Of a stretch of 64,000 nucleotides of DNA, positions 11,251-24,717 are shown piece by piece (the stretch's first letter is position 1; each line of letters opens with the position of its first letter). Made by a program: the position numbers and the translations under genes. The notes below the pieces were generated by a model. It was not told where the DNA came from, made no database searches, and saw nothing but the letters and a program-made list of their open reading frames with translations. Source of the DNA: Stachybotrys elegans (taxonomy: Eukaryota; Ascomycota; Sordariomycetes; Hypocreales; Stachybotryaceae); NCBI GenBank assembly GCA_020746835.1, contig JAGPNK010000001.1, positions 744,001 to 808,000 on the forward strand, read 5' to 3'.

Positions 11251-13283
11251 CTATGAGTTCTCATCCACCCACTGCTCGATCCTCTCCACAAGCTCCATCT
11301 TCTTGCCGCTCGTACTCAGTCCCTTGGCCGCGAGGGCATCACGTAGCTGCGCCACCGTCATCTTCATGATCCCTCCGCTCTCTATCGCAGTCTTGAGCTG
11401 AGCCACCGTCAACGAGGAACCGCTGGGCTTCTCTGCAGCCTTGCTCTTCTTGGCCGGCCTGCCGCCGTCGCCGTCATCGTCGTCATGCGACTCTCGCTTC
11501 AACGACTTGGTCTCGGCCACATGCCCGTTCTCAGCATCCAGCGTCCCGGACCACTCCTGGAGATACCCGCCCGCTCTCTTGCTGATCGCCTTGTACTTTG
11601 GCTCAGTGGCATCCTCTGCCGTTTCCGGAACCTCCTCCTCAAGCGCCAACGTCTGAAGGATCTTGTAATGCCACTGTAGCGCAGGGTTTGGATACTTTGT
11701 GGGGTTGTACATGGCCTTGGGCAGCTGCAGTTGCTGAATGATGGTCCTCATCTGGGTCTTGAGGTCGTCGGAGCTCTGAGTAACTTCATCCGGCGGCTTG
11801 ATCTCTCTGAGGTCGTCGGCGAAAGGCAAAGGATAGAGCCACAGACCTGCCGGCAGGTACGGAGTGCCAGAGTCATCCTGAGACCGCTCTTTGGAGGGCA
11901 TCACGGCTGCGAGCATAGGCTGAGCATTGGCCCGCACCACGCACCAAGCGAGCCCAACCTTGTCATCCTTGATGAGCTTCTGCCATAGCGACGAAAAGAC
12001 ACGCGTAGAGCCCACGTAGTCTTCTTCGCTGGGGAAGATGAAGGTGGACTTCTTGACGCTCGCCCAGATGGGGATGGACTTCCGGGGCTTGAAGCCAATT
12101 ATACGGATTATCGGCGAACCAAAGTCTCGCAATGACTTTTGCTCCTCTGGCGTAAAGTAGACGTATTCACCTCCGAACTTGTAGGCTTTCCGGATCTCCT
12201 GCTTCTCCACCGTCCTGGCACTGTCCTCGGCGATCCGGGTTGTCTCGCCCACGGCAATCTGCGGCTTGTCGCCGTCCAGCCACACGTAGCATGTTCGCGC
12301 CGGCGTCTGTCGGTGCAAAATATTGTACCCCTTGACGGATATCCTGAGGCCAGGCGCAATCTCAAACGGCAAATTGGAGAACAGGGCGCGCTTGGGTGTC
12401 TGTTTGGAGTTGATGTTGGAAATGAGCGAATTGAGAAGGGTCAGCCCGTCCCCTGATTTCGAGGTTCGAACCTCGGACAGATTGGCTTCGCCCGTGGTAT
12501 CGCGGTAGATTATGTCCTACGTCGATGAGCAGGTTATCCATGGGTAGCATCGACAGCACTTACGTCATAGAATTTCCCCAAGTCAAACATGGAGTCTCCG
12601 CGAGTAATGGGGAATAGGTCGATGCTGATGCCCAGATCAAAAAGATCCTTGGCACGTACTGCAGCCGCAGACCTCGCGGCCTTGTCGGAGGCGTGCGGGT
12701 TGTCATTGTCTGTCACAATGAACAGACGACGGCTACCGAAATTGGCTGCCTTGGTCGTAAAGACCTGGTTTGCGCAGAATAAAAGGTTGGACATGGACAC
12801 AGGCTCGCTGGAAGGTACCAGGGCACCGTCCTCATCCTCGCCATCCTCGACCAATGCCTTCAGCGCTTTGACTTCATCGGCTGCAGGGACATCGAGATCC
12901 AAGTACAGATAGCAGTGGGGGTACCCTAAGCCTCCTCTGCCGTTCGAGTCCTCCTGAAACTTGGACTTTTCTGTGCCGAAGAGCAAGATGCCCATCATGT
13001 CCTTGGGATTCGAGATGATTCGCTGCTCCATCAAGTGATAGGCGCACTTAAGAGCCGCCAGCACGGGGGTATCCTTGTCTGCCTTCTTCGAATCCGAGTC
13101 CGGAGGCGGCTGCAGCATTGACTCGCTCACTTCAATGGCCAGCAGAATCGCATCCTTCTGCGCCTTGTAGCTCTAACAAGCGTTAGTGGCATGCTGATGG
13201 AAGAGGAAGCTGTGTAGTACCGTCTCAATCTCTTGGTCCGCCTCATCCTCCTCCTCTCGCTTCCAGAAATCGTTGTCGGCCAT
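11251..13283 (-). CDS. KU70: ATP-dependent DNA helicase II subunit 1 (Ku70)
   Basis: Exons on the minus strand are 13221-13283, 12564-13172 and 11251-12516, giving 645 residues, the usual Ku70 length. Domains in order: an acidic N-terminus ([20 protein letters not shown]); a von Willebrand A-like domain ([39 protein letters not shown]); the Ku beta-barrel core ([51 protein letters not shown]); a basic linker; and a C-terminal SAP motif ([32 protein letters not shown]). With Ku80 it binds DNA ends and recruits the non-homologous end-joining machinery, and it also acts at telomeres. The gene is transcribed divergently from ferrochelatase. Confidence 0.97.
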
Positions 13284-13697
13284 GATGATCGAATGAAGAA
13301 TGCATCAATGAGACCTTCACATGACGGATGACCTGGACAACTTAAAGAGAGCCGTGAAGCATGCGATGTGGGTTTAGGCAAACGCGCCCCAGCTGCAGGG
13401 GTCGCGAGCAGATGGGCGCGGTGTCACGTGGCTAGATGCGACACACCTTGGCCAATGACGTGGCTGCCAAAAGCTGCCAAAGGAGCGGCTCCACTCTGTT
13501 ACAGCGGAGGAGCCACTGTATCGAGTGGTTAGCGGATTTGCACTCTAACATCCGATCCGTGCAAGCCGCTTTGGTGCACGTAATCGGAGCACTGGTTGCA
13601 TCCAAGTTCGGTTCGGTGGTTCGGATTCGACCGAAGAAAACTTTCCCTCCCCTTCCCAACGGCATTTCGAACCGGCTTCTCGTCAATTCACCTTGCC
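13284..13697. promoter_or_regulatory. Divergent KU70 / ferrochelatase promoter
   Basis: A 414-bp shared spacer. Visible candidate sites are a CACGTG E-box at 13425-13430 and a CCAAT box at 13452-13456 that runs directly into TGACGTGG. A short tandem CTGCCAAA repeat lies just downstream of the CCAAT box. In filamentous fungi, haem-synthesis genes including ferrochelatase are known targets of the CCAAT-binding complex with HapX under iron limitation. That this CCAAT is such a site is inference. Confidence 0.4.
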
Positions 13698-15092
<1,395 letters not shown>

Positions 15093-16000
15093 TTGTGGAC
15101 GATAGATGTACATGCATAGCGGGGCCATTAGGGGAAGGGACAATTGTATAGACGAGGTCGTGTAAAGTATACGTGTTGCGCCTAGGGTCTTTTTATTCTA
15201 TGCGTTGTAGGATTTGCCTCAGATGTTCCCTCTCCATGCCATTCAGAGGAGGTATTAATATCTGGGGCCCCGAAGAGGAGTCATGTTGGCCAGCATATAT
15301 ACACACAGTCGCAGAAATACCACATCGAATACTTTCGAATCGCCAATCCTTGACAATAGCAGAGCTATTTGACTTCGTTATGGTTAGTAGAGGCACTGCT
15401 AGCCTTGTTCTCGTCTCTTAACATTCAAAGAACCATTTATAGCGTACCTTTATCTTCAAACTGCCTGTTCATTCTTGACTCCATTGTCTTGACGTTGATT
15501 CCTTAGCCGCATGCTCCAGCCATGTGACTCATGGTTCTTCTGTATTCTGAAGTTGGGGAATATAGGTACACATGCAATTGGAAATGGCTCCTATAACGCA
15601 CATATACCGGGAATCAGAGTGACCAAGTTGGCTGCACACCCACACACCAGGAAGCATTGGCAGTCCATGATGCACAAGTGGGCAGCAATCCTGTTTCTGT
15701 GACATCATGGAACGGACCCTGAGCCAATAATGAAGTTGTGTGTTATCATTGCAGTCGGCTTGGCGTCGTAACGAGGGTGTTACATTGCAGCTTGGGTAGA
15801 CCCGTGCCTATCAGCACTTGGAATAGGAAATTCGAACTGGGGGGCAATAATTGCCGGCGGCAAGTGAATGAAACGCTACCTCCAGCCCATCTCAATGCAT
15901 TTGACCGACCATTGCCCACGCATCTTGAGCTTCTCGATATCGTCAACATCCATCTCATCCACACGCACCGCCGAACGTCTGGCCACCCAGCAACGAAAAG
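15093..16000. other. Intergenic: ferrochelatase 3' flank and P450 promoter
   Basis: About 900 bp between same-strand genes. No convincing ORF, RNA or repeat was seen. Confidence 0.5.
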
Positions 16001-17837
16001 ATGCCGCTTCGAGACTACCAGAACCTGCCCGTGTTGCCTCTGATAGGCGGTACATTCATCTTATTTGCATTTGGTAGCTATCTTGTTTCATGGTATCGCT
16101 TGCGCCACATCAAAGGCCCCCTACTGGCCTCCTTCTCATACCTCTGGATATTGTATACCACTACTAGATGGCAGCAATACCACCGATATGGCGACTTGTT
16201 CAAGAAGTATGGCAAGCTTGTTCGTATCGGACCCAACGAGGTCATCACCGGTAGCGCCGACGTGATTCGCCGCATGAGTGCGGCACGCTCTCGCTATGAG
16301 CGCTCCGACTATTACTCCAGCGCGAGGCTGGTTCCTCCCCGTGAATCGCTGATCAACCTAATAAGCAACCGGGAGCACGACAGGTTAAAGGGGCAAATGG
16401 TCCACGGCTACTCTGGAAAAGAAGTACCGAGCCTGGAGAGCGACATAGACGAGATCATAATGAAGCTGGTCCAGGTAATTCGATCCAGCTATGCCTCACC
16501 TCACTCGTTCACTCCACTTGACCTTGCCGAATTTTCACGGTATTTCACAATGGATGTCATTACCAAAATTGCCTATGGGACGGAATTCGGGTACCTGGAA
16601 GCCCAGAGCGACGTTGGCGAATTCATCAAAGGCTCATTGAAACACCTTGAGGTTGCTGTTCTTTGTTCAGAGATCCCATGGTGCAGTGCAGTGTTCGCCA
16701 ATCCACTCGCTCTCAAGCTCTTTGCTCCGAAACACACGGACAAGGCTGGCTTTGGCCGGGCACTTGGGTATGTCTCCCACTCTGACTGGAGAAGATGGAG
16801 CCTTATATCTTATATGAATAGTATCGCGCGAGACGTTGTCGCCAAGCGCTTTGGTCCAAAGGCTGAGGACAAACAAGACATGCTCGTCAGTTCGCTGCCC
16901 TACTGTCTATGTATATTCCGCTAACTGTTTGAGCAGGGTTCTTTCGTGAGGCATGGTGTTACCCAGAGCCAATGCGAAGCAGAAATTCCGTTTCAAATCA
17001 TTGCTGGCTCAGACACCACGGCGGCTGCGATTCGAACTATATTGCTGTCCGTCATTACATCAAAGCAGGCATATGGCAAACTTCAACACGAAATTGATAC
17101 TGCCATTGCTCAAAATAGGATCTCGACTCCCGTTACCGCTGACCAGGGCAGGCAGTTGCCGTATCTACAGGTGAGACTGAAGCCTTAGCACGCAAAGCCT
17201 GTACATTTTAACCCTGAGTTCCAGGCCGTCATCTATGAAGGTCTTCGCATCAGACCACCGGCTACTCTCATAGGCATGAAGAAAACCCCTCCAGAAGGTA
17301 CAAGTTTTGCTCATGGCCATACCTACCTGATATGCTAAGATGCAGTCATGCAGGCGACACCATTGATGGCTATTTCGTTCCAGGGGGCACAAAGGTGGCA
17401 ACCTCCCTCAAACCTGCGATGATGGACGTTGCACTATTCGGTAACGATGCCGAAGTGTTTCGTCCAGAGCGGTGGCTCAACGTGGAGCCGCAGAAGCGAC
17501 AACTGATGATCAACACCGTAGAATTGGTTTTTTCCACCGGACGCTGGGGATGTCTAGGGAGGCCAGTGGCATTACTCGAGCTCAATAAGATATTCATAGA
17601 GGTAAGTTGAGGGCTTATTGGCCACAGAAGTCAGCATGCCTGCCAGGGCTTTGCGGCTCCCCAGCTGCCAAAGTGAAACAACCTTTACTGACTCACGATA
17701 AGCTGCTGCGTAACTTTGACTTTCAGGTCATCAACCCTCGGCGCCCCGTTGATCAAGAATTCAACATGAACATCTGGATGGAAGAGGGGATGTGGGTGAA
17801 GGTTGCCAATCGCCAAGTACCAGATACTTTTATGTAG
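16001..17837 (+). CDS. Cytochrome P450 monooxygenase, pisatin-demethylase-like
   Basis: Six exons (16001-16767, 16822-16885, 16937-17170, 17225-17297, 17354-17601 and 17703-17837) give 506 residues. An N-terminal membrane anchor (VLPLIGGTFILFAFGSYLV) places it on the ER. All P450 signatures are present: AGSDTT in helix I (A300-T305), ExxR as E360-GL-R363, a PERW-type motif (FRPERWLN), and the haem loop FSTGRWGCLG with the thiolate Cys446. The haem loop and the flanking GRPVALLELNKIFIE resemble the CYP57 (pisatin demethylase) type of fungal P450s. Substrate is unknown; a xenobiotic or phenolic substrate is inference from family. Intron 1 is 54 bp, frame-preserving and stop-free, so its removal is inferred from motif continuity (GRALG joined to IARDVVAKRFG). 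No biosynthetic genes adjoin it. Confidence 0.93.
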
Positions 17838-18497
17838 CCCGATAACCAACAGGATAACTCTGGTCTGTATACCAGCTGTTCCGAGTGGATATATAGGCTT
17901 AACTCTCCCAGGCGGTACAATGAATATGCTTGTGCTCTTAACCTCGCGGGTGACGGCGGTTAAAGTGTGCTAATGATAATAGCAAACAATACCATAGTTG
18001 GATATAGCAAAGCGCGTCTGAGGACTACCTAACTGTTTTGTGATTCTGACCATGCCGCTGGTGGAATTCTCTTGGGGTCTTCTGTTGCATCTGATACTCG
18101 CTACCCTTCAATACCAGCCTTGAGTGCTTCATAACAGAGTACATGCATCTGGAGTGGTTAAGGAAAGGGAATTAGTACAATGACCTGGAGATTTACGTAT
18201 AATGGTGGTGGCCTCACTACCTTCTGAATCTCAACAGACCCAGAGAACGGCAGCATCGGCCTACTCCACGATACGCTACGGATGATATGATAGGAGAAAG
18301 GCATAAATGGCAATCGACAGAGATATAGTGACAACCAATCTATTTCTAATAAGAACCACAGAATCTCAAGATATCGACCGATAAAGATTACCATACAGCC
18401 AGAAGGGAAGAAAGACAACCCGCCAAAATGGGAATAGTGACCCGGTTATTGCACAAGAAATGATAGTGCTATAGGGCAACTTCTCTGACCCTCTAGC
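17838..18497. other. Intergenic region between P450 and 5S rRNA
   Basis: About 660 bp with no recognisable gene. The short minus-strand ORF near 18158-18418 has no coding character. Confidence 0.5.
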
Positions 18498-18617
18498 ACA
18501 TACGACCATACCTACCAGAAAATACGGGGTCCCGTCCGCTCCCCCCTAGTCAAACTGGTAAGGGGCAGATTAGTAGTTGGGTCGGTGACGACCAGCGAAC
18601 ACCGGCTGTTGTATGTT
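18498..18617 (+). rRNA. 5S ribosomal RNA gene (divergent copy)
   Basis: The 120-nt length is that of fungal 5S rRNA. The 5' end ACATACGACCATACC and the 3' end GTTGTATGTT form the closing helix I. The internal control region is present, with TTAGTAGTTGGGTCGG followed by TGACGACCAGCGAA. TACCAG and CTGGTA pair as helix II/III flanks. A T-rich run (TTTTTTG) directly after the 3' end suits RNA polymerase III termination. Compared with the Neurospora-type consensus I know, the loop A/helix III segment (ATACGGGGTCCCGTCC) and the helix IV end (GAACACCGGCTG) differ. It could therefore be a variant functional copy or an early pseudogene. Dispersed single 5S genes are normal in this group. Confidence 0.87.
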
Positions 18618-21279
18618 TTTTGTCTCTCATTTTTTGTCTTGTCCTGACTCTCCTCTTCCAACTACCGGAAAGGGGACCAGTCCGCAAGTTGATGGCAGTT
18701 CATGAAGTCGCTGCGTGAGTTTTTTGCTTTTAATTTTATTTCGGTAGGTATGAAGTCATGACTAAGTCCCCCTGGCATCCTTGACGGAAAGAGCCTGATC
18801 AAGCCGGCAAAAACAGTGAATTGGAAGCCAACCGCAATAGGTGTTCGTTGTACAATCCGCATTCATCGTGCATAATTGTTATCCCAGTAAGCAACACCGA
18901 TGAAAACGACAAAGGGAACTCTAGATACTGGTAGCAGAGCCAGAAGGTAAGTCCCAGAAGACAGCAACGCAAATTCGAGGTACAAAACCCGGAATGGAAG
19001 TAGCGTATGGACTGGAAGATCATGATTCTAATCTAAGCCTAAATGAGAAGATTCCTACAACACCCCAAATGAAGGGGGTGAACAGCAGAGACGGCTCAAT
19101 CACGTCGTTCAACTGTCAGAGCCAGCCGGGTTGGCAAAGTGCATGGCGTTCAAGAGAATGGAGAGAAAGGTCAACCATGACTGGATCAGGACTAGGGCAG
19201 TTCGGCAGACGGGATTACAAGACGGGGTGGAGGCACACAGACTGGGCTGGTACAAGCGTCCTGTTACAACGCAGCATGTCTGTTCTGTCTCCTACCTCAG
19301 GTATTTGTTCATCTAGTAGCCCAGACGATGGGAGCGTGGTACCGGAATGTGAAGCCATGTCTACGACAGCCAACTGGATCGGCCACTGGCCAATGAGACC
19401 GATGGACAATGGTGGCACAAAAAGCAGCGAGTAGCCCAAACAACCCAGCCACTAAGCATCTCATACGAGCCCAATCCCAAATCGAGGCCCGCATGTACCC
19501 CGTATCTTTTGACATGGTACGGAGGTTGGATCCTTGCGTGTGCTGCCACGTTTATTACCACGAACTGGGGTGTTGCAGAAGTGTGGGAGCCAAAACGAGA
19601 AGAAGGGGGAAGAAAAGAGGAAGGGAAAAAAAAAAGATGGCATGGGTTGAGTTCGTAAATTCGTTATCAGAGAAAGAAAACCACCAACGAAAGACGATAA
19701 ATAAACAACAAACAAACTTGAAGAAAAGGAAGAGGGAAAAAGCGTTCCAATCGCGTTCAGGAAATGACCGCCTCCTCCACGCAGCATGGCAGTCTCAATT
19801 GATGGCATGTTGATGCTCGAGATGGTGGAACCCTCCATATCTGCCACCGCTCACAACCCTTATGTGAAGGTAATTATTAGGAGACCAACTGTGACACCAC
19901 GCCAGCAACGGGCATGAAGCAGACGCTTCCGATGCCCAACCACAGTCGGTCAACGGAGACGGACCTGGCATGAATCCGAATTCATCCACTGCAGCATGGA
20001 TGAATTGAGTGATGGACGCTTCCGATCACCAGGCGTTTCGTCTCCCTCCTCCCCCTCTCCTCTCGCCCTCTGTCTTTTCTCGGCGATTGTAGATTGCAGG
20101 TTGCAGATTGGGGATGGAGGATGCTGATTGGCCGCTGGGCAGATGCAAACATCTCGCTCTGTCTCTCTCTCATCTCCCCCCGACCTCCCTGTGCAATGGA
20201 TGTTTTGTATGGCTGCCCTCCTGGCCCGTATGCGGAAGCCCGTCCGTGCGTCCAAGCAGAGGCGGCAGGCTTACTATACGATGACAGATGGACGGTCCTT
20301 TTACAATAGGGATAGGGATGGAGGACGTACCGGTACCTGCCATGCCGCCCCACTCACAATCAGCGGCGCGCCTCCAGCCAGCCCCGGGCCATTTCATTCT
20401 ACGCGTCCCTGAGCGCGCTATCCCTGACCAGGGCTAGCCCGCCCAGAAACCCCTTTTGCTCGATGCCCTGTGCCCTCCCTCTGGTGCCTCGAGCCCAGAG
20501 CACCCATGTCGTGTACCGGTACCGACAGCACATCAGAATTTCCTCTCTCCTTCCACCCGTGCAATCGTGCCTGCCTGTGCTCATGCTCATGCCTGTAGGT
20601 ACCGCCCACCTGCCAGCAGTGACCCCAAATTTTCTGGCCCAGCCAAGTCCCTTGAGGTCCCCCTAAGATCACCCTTGCCCTGTGCTTGGCTACTGTTGCC
20701 GCTGCTGCTAAACCCAACCTTGCAATTGCCTGCCTGCCTCGCCTCACCTCTACCTGACTTTTGATCACTCCTTGTCCGACCTCGCCTGTCCTTTTGTTTC
20801 CTCCTCCACAGCCTGCCTCAACCTCTTCTACCCTCATCGCCGCTGCCAATCCCCTCGATCGGCCCGTCGTATACTTGACCAGCTTGCGTGTCAGGAAACC
20901 ACCTCGACGTCCGTGACAGCAACACGCGTTCACAACTTCCTCCTTCTGGTACGTCTGCTCGTCTGCTGCTCCTGCTCTTCTCGTCGTCTACCCCCTTTCG
21001 ACTATCCCATTGCGATACAAAACCACCTTGGGAACCACAGCGCATTGCATCGAGCTGCTGGTCTTGCAGTTTCTGCCGTCGCTGCTTCGCTACGACTGTC
21101 CTCCCTGCACCTCCCACAACTTGGCAAGCCGACGCTCAATTGCTACCTTGGCACCTCTCCCTCGTCGCTTCCGCTCTTGACAGCGTTGGTCTATCAGCAC
21201 GGCTAACCAGCAACATCATCAGACTCCGCGCTTTCTTGCGATCGTCCAGCGCTCGGCCGACCGCTCCTGACACTATACA
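18618..21279. other. Intergenic region and septin leader
   Basis: This is 2.66 kb upstream of the septin start. 18.6-20.0 kb shows no gene; it contains an A-run near 19628 and short imperfect TTGCAGATTG-type repeats at about 20088-20116. From about 20.4 kb to the start codon the sequence turns strongly CT-rich on the plus strand (many CCTCTC and CTGCC words). That is typical of a long fungal promoter or 5' UTR. The ORFs here are unsupported. Confidence 0.5.
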
Positions 21280-23499
21280 ATGGGTAAGATGCCACTTCCC
21301 CTTTATTCCATCGGGAGCCATATCGCGGGTACCAGAGGCATGGGAGTTCCTGCGCTCTACACACGTCCAACATGATCCATCGACCGATTTTTTAGAATCG
21401 TGATCAACACCAGACGGTGCCTATTCTGCTGCCATTCTTTGTCGTCTTCCGTCTCCTCGACATTCGCTTTGCTCAATCTATTCTATCTTGGGTCCTGTGT
21501 TTTGGTCGTTATCAGTCTCGAAAGCATAGCTCGCATCTGCAACGCGAACGCAACCGTTCAGAAGCTGCCATGGGGTTTGATTTGGTTCAAAGACACATGA
21601 GGGTCCGGACTCGCAGCGTGCAGCTCGACCAGACCACTGTCGCCCAAGTTGCTGCTCAATCGCCCGGCTCGGCCTCTCTCCCACAACCGAGCAAAAGGAC
21701 CAGCAGCTTGCCGATGGGAAAGGAGGACATGTCTGTCACCTCTCCTGGCTCTTCGGACTCGCATCTTCGACACTATCGCAGTATGCTTGATGTTGAGGGC
21801 CCCCCTAAACTCGACCCGCTGAATCCATTGTCCTACGATGAACTCTATCCCTCGCCCGCCAATCTCTCGCCAGAGCTGGCTCGCGACGAAGACAAAGCGG
21901 CATCACCTGGACCAAAAGAACCATCTCAACTGACCAAAGCCCGGGAGCTAATCAGTCAGGATCTTGTTGCCCATGCCTTGGACCCGTGCATATATAACAC
22001 CGTGATTTACTCTGGTCAACCTGAACTGTGCTAACTGTTCTGCAGCTTCTCCCGGTTCCGAGTCTCCTGCGATGGCTCCCGCCTCGCCCCCTAATGGCAA
22101 GCCTGATGTCGAAACGGATTCGTCAGCTCCTGTCTCTAACCCCGCCACTACAGTCCCTTCGCTGTCTGGTGCCGACAACAGGAACATTGTCCGAAGAAAG
22201 TTGACGGGCTACGTTGGATTTGCCAACCTGCCCAACCAGTGGCACCGCAAGAGTGTCCGCAAGGGCTTCAACTTCAACGTCATGGTCGTCGGTATGTTAG
22301 ACCCATACGTCAACTCTGAACGATTCCTGACAATATCTAGGTGAATCTGGACTGGGCAAGTCGACCCTCGTCAACACGCTGTTCAACACCTCCCTCTACC
22401 CCCCTAAGGAGCGTAAGGGACCCAGCCTCGATATCATCCCCAAGACCGTCACCATCCAGTCCATCAGCGCAGACATTGAGGAAGCCGGTGTCCGCCTGCG
22501 CCTGACCGTTGTCGACACTCCTGGATTCGGAGACTTTGTCAACAACGACGAGTCCTGGCGCCCTATTGTGGACAACATTGAGCAGCGCTTCGACGCTTAC
22601 CTCGATGCCGAGAACAAGGTGAACCGCATGAACATTGTCGACAACCGCATCCACGCTTGCGTCTTCTTCATTCAGCCCACCGGCCACTCTCTCAAGCCCC
22701 TCGATATCGAAGTCATGAAGAGGCTGCATACCAAGGTCAACCTCATCCCCGTCATCGCCAAGTCCGACACCCTCACCGACGAGGAGATTGTGAGCTTCAA
22801 GGCCCGCGTACGTTGCATCTGATCATGCCCCTATTTCTATCCCAGCGCTAACTTTACCAGATCCTGGCCGACATTAAGCACCACGGTGTTCAGATCTTTG
22901 AGGGCCCCCGATACGAGCTCGACGATGAGGAGACCATCGCCGAGAACAACGAGATCATGTCCAAGGTGCCCTTCGCTGTCGTCGGTGCCACCAACGAGAT
23001 CCAGGCCGCCGACGGCCGCAAGGTCCGCGGACGTCAGTACCCCTGGGGTATCATTGAGGTCGACAACGAGGAGCACTGCGACTTTGTCAAGCTCCGCCAG
23101 ATGCTGATCCGCACTCACATGGAGGAGCTCAAGGAGCACACCAACAACAACCTGTACGAGAACTACCGTACCGACAAGCTCCTTGCTATGGGTGTTTCTC
23201 AGGACCCCAGTGTCTTCAAGGAGGTCAACCCCGCTGTCAAGCAGGAGGAGGAGCGCGCTCTGCACGAGCAGAAGCTCGCCAAGATGGAGGCCGAGATGAA
23301 GATGGTCTTCTCCCAGAAGGTGGCAGAGAAGGAGAGCAAGCTGAGGCAGTCAGAGGAGGAGCTGTACGCTCGCCACAAGGAGATGAAGGAGACGCTCGAT
23401 CGCCAACGTCTAGACCTCGAAGACAAGAAGCAGCGGGTCGAGAGCGGACGACCCCTGGAGAAGGAGGCCACCAAGCGCAAGGGTTTCTCCCTGCGATAA
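21280..23499 (+). CDS. CDC3: Septin, CDC3/AspB group
   Basis: The base model has exons 21280-21283 (ATGG only), 22046-22291, 22341-22807 and 22861-23499, giving 451 residues. The start follows from ATGG joined to GTAAGA and from the acceptor TTCTGCAG at 22045, with CTAAC just upstream. Domains: a Ser/Pro-rich N-terminus; a polybasic stretch ([11 protein letters not shown]); a GTPase core with P-loop GESGLGKST, switch DTPGFGD and specificity motif AKSD; the septin unique element; and a C-terminal coiled coil ending in KRKGFSLR. Septins polymerise into filaments and rings at septa, hyphal tips and infection structures. [19 protein letters not shown] places it with Cdc3. An alternative 5' exon inside intron 1 is described separately. 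Confidence 0.93.
21570..21954 (+). CDS. Candidate alternative first exon of the septin gene (N-terminal extension)
   Basis: Within the 762-bp intron 1 of the septin gene there is an ATG in good context (CTGCCATGG). It opens a 385-nt frame that is Ser/Pro/Asp-rich and looks coding, for example [14 protein letters not shown] and [24 protein letters not shown] donor after 21954 would leave one base over and join in frame to the same acceptor at 22045 used by the main model. The product would be a 578-residue septin with about 128 extra N-terminal residues. GTCAG-type donors are used elsewhere in this window (P450 intron 2 and the TMEM42-like gene). Yeast Cdc3 is known to carry an N-terminal extension of roughly this size. 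Whether this exon is used is inference. Confidence 0.45.
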
Positions 23500-24717
23500 G
23501 GGCCCTCTCGCCGCTCCAGAGCCGACTCGCAACCGCGTTCCTAGACGATCTATGCCCGAGCACCCACGATGTCCACAAAATATATGGCTCGACGCCCTCT
23601 GTTCCCTTGGCTTCTTGGTTCCTCAGCCTCATTTTTCTGGCCACCCTTCTTTTATTTTCTTCTCCTTTCTTTCCTTTTAATCACCTACCATGTCCACTTA
23701 ATCAACCCGGCGAAAACAGCTTGTCCCGCGGATATGGACAAGCAAAAGTCGTTTTTACGAAGCCCGATTACGCTATACGGGGGGAGGTCACAGACGACAG
23801 AGACTGCGAGCTTAGCCAGAGAAGCAAGCTAATGAATGCTACCGCGGTACGGTCGTGGTGGTGGGCAAGGCTGCCCCTCTGTCTCCATCTCTGAAAGAGG
23901 GACGGAGTTGTCCAAACCATCTAGACCAAACGCGGTTTCAGCGAGCGCTGGGTTGGGTTCTGCGGCTAGACGGCTCCATCGTGCGGGACAACTATATACC
24001 CTTACAACATGTTCCGGCACAAACTATGGTTCTCTTATAATCCAAGTCAAGTCATTCGTTTGACGGTGTACATCATAACCTTGTCTTTTCACCCGGCTAC
24101 CTTCGGATACCCCCCCATATCTTGAGCTGTCTGGATGGAGCATCGGCTACGGATTGATTTAGACGGGAAACAGATGGGCAGTCGGTGGAAAGGGTGAGCA
24201 ATGACTTGTTGTACTTTAGCCGTGCGAGTTGAGGCATATTGTTTGTTGCCTCGACGCACAATACCATCGCCTGGGCTCATTTCGTCCTTGTCCTTTCATC
24301 ACTTTCCTTAGTTAGTTTCGATTGATTTCTGTTTCTGAATGGCAATGAATAGTCGAAGATGTGAGAAGTGATGCGAGATGGTCTGTAGAGTGTTGGCGCG
24401 TGACTGTTGGACATGATAATATATGATAAGAGGACATGGGCAACACATATTGTTCCTTAGTCATTTGAAACAGTACGGGCTTGGGTGGACGTGGCACCAG
24501 GTATTGCAAACTATTAAGTCATTTTACTGTATTTGCAAGTGGCCAGCATGTCGTAATAATACAAGGCATGGTAAAGATGAGATTTGCGCCAACCCAACAG
24601 TACATAGATCACCATCCCAGCAGTACACTTGCATCAGCATCCCTTCGGCTAGGGATGGCTTCCAGCGCCCTGGGTATTGCCACGTCTCTCATCGCGTCGT
24701 GCGTCGTGATCCTCTCC
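23500..24717. other. Convergent intergenic region septin / FIS1
   Basis: 1.2 kb between convergent genes, including the T-rich septin 3' UTR (23640-23690). No gene was recognised. Confidence 0.5.
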
